Assembly: GCA_033182465.1 (NCBI GenBank)
Contig: CP137328.1
Span: forward strand, 496,001-560,000
Direction: 5' to 3'
DNA: 64,000 bases
Source of the DNA: Sanghuangporus weigelae
Lineage: Eukaryota; Basidiomycota; Agaricomycetes; Hymenochaetales; Hymenochaetaceae
Under the pieces are notes generated by a model. The model worked only from the letters and a program-made list of their open reading frames with translations, did not search any database and was not told the origin of the DNA. The position numbers and the translations under genes were made by a program. The first letter of the stretch is position 1; the number at the start of each line of letters is the position of its first letter. This document shows, piece after piece, positions 57,938-64,000 of the stretch.

Positions 57938-60900
57938 TCAAACGCCGGGACGAGTGAAGTCGTCGAAAGGCGGCCAGTTGCCTGAAGGTCAAAGAATGAA
58001 ACGACGATCAATGCGAAGTAATCACTACACTTACCGAGGTCCGAGGGATCGCCTCCGATGCGTATCCATGTTGAATGCGATGGTGTCGGGCCATCGAGTA
58101 CGAAGAGCTGGAACCAACCAGGTGGGCTGATGTGAGCATTTGGAGGTGCGGTGATTGTACATGTGTTCCCGGAGCAGCTAAACTCTGGGAAGATCGTGCG
58201 AGCGCCCATACTGTTCCCATGGGTACTCGCAACAGCTGGGCAGAAGATATTTGATTATTATCTTGCTTCAATTCTGATTAATGTCCCTCGTCATACCTCC
58301 AATAAGCGAGACACGCATAGTGCTCGTGCTTCCTTGATGAAGCGTCACAGAAATCGGAACTTGTTCGCCGTAGCTCCAATCCGTGTCCTCAATCGTAAAC
58401 GACGGCTGAGTTAGACCAGACGACAAGTATGGAGGGATGTAAACTTCCACACGATACTCTTGAGGGAACCTCGTGTCCTCAGGATCTGATCCTGATACGA
58501 GTACACGTCCATCCGGAAGCAATATTGCTTCGGAATGGTACAATCGGCCGACGATGGTCGTGTTCAAAATTGAAATCCTCGAGCCGAGCGGCTGACTGGG
58601 ATCGTACAATAGTGCCTGTAAGTTCGGATCAGTTGCCAGTCCGAATCCTGCAACACCTTGCTGAGCCCCATTCATGATCATATATGTTCCATCCGGCATC
58701 GGGACCATGCAGGTCATCACGCGCTTCGACGGCTGGGAGAGCAACAATGAATAATAAGCAAGTCACTTCGCTTAGGTGCCTCGACTTACCATGCGTTCGA
58801 TAGTCCATGTAGCGCTTTCCACTTCTGGCTGGATAGTAACGCAGTTATCTAAAGCAATGGCAGGTCCTGGAGTCGATCCACCACAAACAAGAACTTCGAC
58901 AGGATCTGTATACGGCGCCGATTGAGGAAGCACCACGGCTGTGCCCTCCATCGGATAAGTACGGCCTCCCAAGAAGTTGTTCACTGCACCAGGTACATTC
59001 GGAAGTTGTCTAATCGTGTCAAATGTAACTTCATCAAGAATGCGCGCCTCGTTATAGTAAATGACGAAGACACCTCCGGAGGGAAGGACGAAAAGGAACG
59101 GATAGAGATTATTCGGGTCGGTGCGCTGTAGCCAGTCCATAGTGAGCACCGTCGGGCCACCTTCTGGCTTCGGAAGAATCTCAAGCGTTGGCACCGGGGG
59201 TCCATTGCTGCCACTCTCGCCACCGACCACCAGAACACTACCGTTAGCCATGATCATAGCACCAGGATACCATCGGCCATTCTTATAGAGTATTAGTAAA
59301 GTAAAGCGGATAAGAAACGGTCACGGAGCGCACCTGCAGACTTAACTCATCGACATTTTCTTCCCAATCGGTGGTTCCGTTAACACCAGCAGAGCCACTA
59401 GGCGTGTATAGGCGTATACCGAATGTCGAATCCAAGGACCATCCACCAACATCGATCAATCGGCCAGCTTTGTCCGGAAGTATCACAGTAGCAGCGCAGA
59501 AGACATCAGTCTTCACGTGCATCTCACGCCATGCTTTGGTGAAGTCGTCGGTAAGAGAAAGATCTAGCTCGTATGCACCTGTGTCATAACCAGTCAGTTG
59601 CTTCTCCAGAATCATAAGGACGAGAATGACCTGTTGAATTTGGTGGTCCAGTGCCGAACTTCTCAAGGAATTGGACCTTGTTGTTCACGCCGACATTAGC
59701 AATTAAGGGAATAACAAGTCCTCCGATCAAGAACTGCGCGAAAAGAAATGATACCATGATTAGCTCAGCAATGCATTCAAGTTACCAGACATACTTCATA
59801 GTGACCAGTGTTTTCAGGAGTGTGCCACATGTTCAGACCGCCCTCCCATTCATAAAGACTCAAGCGTTCAGCACCACCGCAAAGGTGAATGGGGTCTCCT
59901 GAGCATGCCATCGCACAATCGGCCTCGGATGCATTCGTACCTCCATTGTTCACGATGTCCTCTACGTCACCACACCCTTTTCATAACGCATCAGCAAAGA
60001 CTCTGAGAGACCGATGCCCGATAGAGAAGATACATACAACACTCGTCGCCGAATTCCATTCCAGCGGCAGGGTATCCATACGTGGAACAAAGAGAAAGGC
60101 AGTTGGTCGCTGAGTTGTTTTTCTCAAATATAATCTGATATGGGAAGACACGGTCCGCGCCCGGTTCACTGATGAACCGACATGAGCGAAGAAGATCCTT
60201 GAGAATAACACAGACACTTACGCTAGACAGCCAACATATTTCCAATTGCCCGGTAGGTTTGTGTTCTGGGGAACTGGTACTGGCAAGAGGGTCACGTTAC
60301 TCGACGTCGAGTAGATGGACATGCGATTCGGACCGCCGCATGCCTCTCTGGAAGGACGCGAAAGAATTTCCCATAAGGTTCGAAAGAAGTACGAGGAAGC
60401 CAGAGTAGCCACGATTCGCGCCAGAAGATCAGGCGATTGAGTCCCGAAATTAGTTCATACAGGGGAAAAGATGAAACCATCGCGCCAAATACAAGATAGA
60501 TAGATCATGTCGATCAGCGAATCATGACGGATGCCGAGGATTACACGGTAGCAGGAGTAAGGGAAGAAGCATGATCAGCATGAGATCAGGCCGAGTCTGA
60601 GAAAGGAGTGCAACTCGGCAACCTGGGCATCTACTTCCCATTGCCGGAAGCAAGAAGCATGATATAAAAAGCAAAAAACTCACGTTGAGCCACCACCGCA
60701 TGCCATGTTGCAATCGGTATCCTCAGCGGCTAGAACACCTCCATTGATCACGTTGTTGTCACAGACTACAATCAAGGAAGTTCGCATCAGTAAGTTTTCT
60801 TGTTCGTCGGCCGAAGTCAGAAGAATTTGGGATGCCGAGCTCCAGCGGAGAGATAGAACGAATAGAAGTTTGGAGATCAACTTACAGCACTGGACACCGA

Positions 60901-62261
60901 ATTCCATGCCGGCCAGAGTAAAGTTCTGACTCTGGCAAAAGTCGACGCAAGATTCCACGGTAAGAGCACTGTTATCTGGCTGTTGTGTTCCCAAAATGCG
61001 TCCGTGAGCGTTGTCCCTGGCAAAAAAAAAGAATAGGTCAAAAAGTCGCAAGTCTCAAAAAAAATACTCACACATAACATCCGCTGTAGTTCCAGGGTGC
61101 TGGCAACCCGGTGAGAACTGGATGGACATCAGGATTTGGTGCTCCGCCTCCGCCGCCCGCCGGTGGGTTTACGGTTGGTGGACCAGTAATAGTTCCAGTG
61201 AAGTTATACAAATTGAGTCGGTCCGCACCTCCGCAAAATGTCGAGGAATTGCCTTGGCAGACCATGTTGCAGCCTGACGATGCCGGGGCACCTTCACCTT
61301 GGATTTCAGTTCCACAAAAGCATTGCGTCGCAAACTCAAGTCCAGCAAGAGGGAAATTGCTGGACTGACAGGCTGCCAAACAGGCAGGAACCGTCATGTC
61401 GCCATTTACGCCGATCGGTGTGGAGAGAGTACGGTTATTAACGTCATCGCTGTTAGCGGGAAGCATCAGTTGTAACAATGCAATTTAAGTAAGTAAGCGA
61501 CCTACGAATAGCATCCCAAAGACTCCCATTGACCTACACTGGGTACTTCAATCGGAGGTGCAGGAGGGGTACCGCCAGAAAAGAAAAGGTTCAGACGGTT
61601 GGGTCCGCCGCAGGATTCAGACGCGTCTCCGGTGCATGCCATATTGCAGTCCGCAAGCGACGCATTTGTACCACTATTCTCAATGAAATTATCACAGTCT
61701 TTGGTGGAATACAAGAATAAACAAAACTGAAAGGTGTATGAGGTGTAGGAGCACATACAACATTCTTGTCCGAATTCTACGCCCGCAAAAATGAAGCTAG
61801 AGCTCTGAACTGGGATGCCATTTGCCCCTGTATTTGAACCGGAACAGAAAGTGATGCAATTCTCCACGGTCATGCCGGTAGTATCAGCATAAGTAGCACC
61901 AGTGAGAGTTCGAGAAGCGGGATCGTCTCTGCAATAATGGATAGAAGTCGGTCTAGATGTCAGTTCCGAGAATAGACAACGACATACGTAAAACATCCTT
62001 GGCTAGTCCAACTTCCAGGGAGTGATGTGGGAATACTTTGGCGCTTTGCATGAGCAACACGTATGTGGGGATTGAACAGAGGACCTATATCTGCGTGAGG
62101 GAAGGAGTATGTAACTGGAGCGAGCTAGTGGAAGGGAGTGAGAATAGCCATGACGTACACAGCACGTGGAAAGAATGTGAGCATAGAAAATATCAGCATT
62201 CACATCAAAACGCAGAGCAATGGAAACGCACCACCACCAGCAATGCGGTGAGCGAACTCAT
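57938..62261 (-). CDS. Copper radical oxidase (glyoxal-oxidase family) with four WSC domains
   Basis: About 14-15 exons. Four WSC modules come first, each about 85 residues with the pattern WxxxGCxx...CxxxCxxxxFxxAGxEFGxxCxC...DCxxxCxGdxxxxCGGxxRLxLY, at about 62010-61510, 61500-61070, 61060-60250 and 60240-59840. The catalytic part follows with the radical-copper residues in place: Cys in VFCAATVI, Tyr in TYPMEGTAV, Tyr-His in GRLYHSEAI, His in [11 protein letters not shown]. The stop at 57938 comes after [13 protein letters not shown]. The layout matches the cro3-5 group of wood-decay fungi. The enzyme oxidises aldehydes or alcohols to give H2O2, and WSC modules probably hold it to cell-wall glycans. 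The start is uncertain: the ATG at 62261 begins a hydrophobic stretch, but I could not find a first-intron pairing that keeps frame. Confidence 0.88.
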
Positions 62262-64000
62262 CCGGGAGGGCAAAGGGAGGGACAGAGAATGAAATTTGTA
62301 ATGAGAGTGAGGGAACCACTGCATCGCAGTTAGGAGTCTGGGGTATAAGAGCCCACTGTGCGTCGCTTCTTCGGCGGGACAGGGGACGTATGAAGAACGT
62401 TAACTTGCCGTCCAAAGGCATTAAGTACTACAACGACGCAGATCGCACAGTACGGTGTGCACAGATGGAAAACTGATTAGGCAATGGTCCGAGCACAGCT
62501 GGGCGGAGAGTATACGTACATGCAGGGAAGTCAGAATTTTCGGAAGCTTGTACAATTCTGGATGTTCGCTATTCATTGAGATTGAGGAGAAGCAGAGCAC
62601 AACAGCGACAGCTTGAAACTGACAGATTGTTCGGAGCAAGGTACGCGGCGATCTCAGGTGAGTGAGGCGGAAGATAGATCCGAAGTTTTCTCCATAAAGG
62701 GGAACAAGCGTCTTCGATGGGACTTTGAGAAATCCATTAAGAGAGTTCAGGAGAATCTACCATCTTGATTGTGGCGGTCTGCTGGAACGGCGCTCAAGAC
62801 CGATTCGGATGAGGTATAAATTGAGTTGGCCATAGTATGTGACACTTTTGAGCGCCAAAGAACCAATTTAGCTTATGCATGGAAGACCCAAATTAGCAAC
62901 TCGAATTGCCAATACTAATAGAAAATCAGTTATAGACTGCTGCGTGTGCACTCGGCCATTATCAGCTAACCTAGGTGATATGCAGCATCCTAACCTGTTT
63001 GGTCTTCTGGTAGTAGAAGCATCCGATAGAAGTGAATTCAATCGGCACAGAAAGCTCTGTGCTTCAGGAAGATATTCTGCGCGGCAGGGGATGCCGCTTC
63101 ATAGTTGTCTTATGAAACGATAAAAAGAGCCACTGTCGGCACGCTAAGCAAGGTGGTGGCATGAAAAGAAGTTACAAGCCTCACGTGGTTGCCTCCTACA
63201 TAGTTTGAGACGTGGGAAATTTCAACTCTATCCATAAGGAAACACAAAAAATCCTAGAACGTTCGCTGGATATTTTCGATGCTGTTTGCAGACTGGCAAG
63301 ATCCGGTTTTGGTTACTATCACCGCACATCATACGTCCCTTGAATAGAAATCTTCGCGCCGCAACTGCGTTCTCTCCGCTAGTGTATCATGTGTCTTATC
63401 ACACGCAGGCACACTCAATCGGTCTCGCTTGTAATGGCAAGCAAAACTTCTTCCGTCAGTAGGCAGGTGAGTATGCAGTTTCTGCATGTATGTGTTAAAA
63501 ATATCTTCCCGCGAACAACTTGACGCCTGTGGCCGGTCTGCGAAGATACGGTTTATACTTGGTACAGAAGGGTAATTTTATCAGCAAGCCGTACAGTTGA
63601 ACGGTATGACTGCCGGGCGTCTTTTCGCAGAATCCGCCGCTATCTTCGGAGTCGTGAATCCAAATCGCTATTGAAAACGCAATTGACTTGACCGATCGAT
63701 CTGGCAAAATGAAAACGTGTCCAAACATCGGGCATTCTAGATCCCAATCCGTCCAGCCAATTTCAATCTTCTCTCCCAGCCCAGCCAAAGAAAATCAGGA
63801 ACGTTTTGCCGTTTACCAGGACTTCGTCGGTCCCTGATTTTCCTTCCCGCAGACCTATCGCCATCGTCAGATCCGCAAAGTGTTTGAGACGTCTTGCCGT
63901 GATACCCTCATCTTCCGCTTCTGTAAAACAACTACTTGGGTGTACATCCATATTCTCCCTAGTCAAGTTCCTGAAGCTCCTGGACAAAGGATTGAGAGAT
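62262..64000. other. Right-edge region with weak ORFs
   Basis: Contains the copper radical oxidase promoter. On the minus strand, frames at 63763-63987 (KHFADLTMAIGLREGKSGTDE) and 63495-63788 overlap and could be pieces of a gene that starts beyond the edge, but I recognise neither. Plus-strand ORFs are short. Confidence 0.4.

Overview
The window reads as nuclear DNA of a filamentous basidiomycete, probably a wood- or litter-decaying Agaricomycete. Genes on both strands are cut by many short introns (mostly about 45-65 nt, GT..AG). The content fits: a GH7 cellobiohydrolase, a WSC-domain copper radical oxidase, a DUF6533 membrane protein, a CAP59/CMT1-type mannosyltransferase and a KRE6/SKN1 glucan-assembly protein. 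There are no operons and I saw no tRNA, rRNA, CRISPR array, reverse transcriptase or virus-like gene. Exon boundaries below come from reading splice sites by eye and checking that the summed exons keep frame.

Left part (1-20.6 kb): a secreted GH7 cellobiohydrolase, mitochondrial elongation factor G and, convergent to it, a DUF6533 gene. Next come two neighbouring genes of a low-complexity family, one ending in a J-like WHPDKF segment. Then a tandem pair of secreted FAD-linked oxidoreductases shares nearly identical exon lengths. An 8-cysteine small secreted protein follows.

Middle (20.9-43.7 kb): a minus-strand single-pass membrane protein, a Zn2Cys6 transcription factor, the mitochondrial metallopeptidase OMA1, a CAP59/CMT1-type glycosyltransferase and a WDR48-like WD40 protein. 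A gene-poor stretch follows that holds a 119-bp inverted-repeat structure and a 634-bp terminal-inverted-repeat element flanked by TA, then a family-2 polysaccharide synthase-like glycosyltransferase.

Right part (43.7-64 kb): about 7 kb without a convincing gene, then a KRE6/SKN1-type GH16 protein, a cysteine-rich F-box-like ORF, a second J-like-tail protein in which the HPD triad has become CLD, and a copper radical oxidase with four WSC domains. The last 1.7 kb holds only weak ORFs.

Together the secreted enzymes (GH7, two FAD oxidases, copper radical oxidase) suggest plant-cell-wall attack, with the oxidases as possible H2O2 sources. GT2, KRE6/SKN1 and the CMT1-like enzyme point to building the fungus's own wall or glycans. 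I found no clear new defence or mobile system. The most unusual items are the three-locus J-like-tail family, the TA-flanked non-autonomous element and the cysteine-rich F-box-like ORF.
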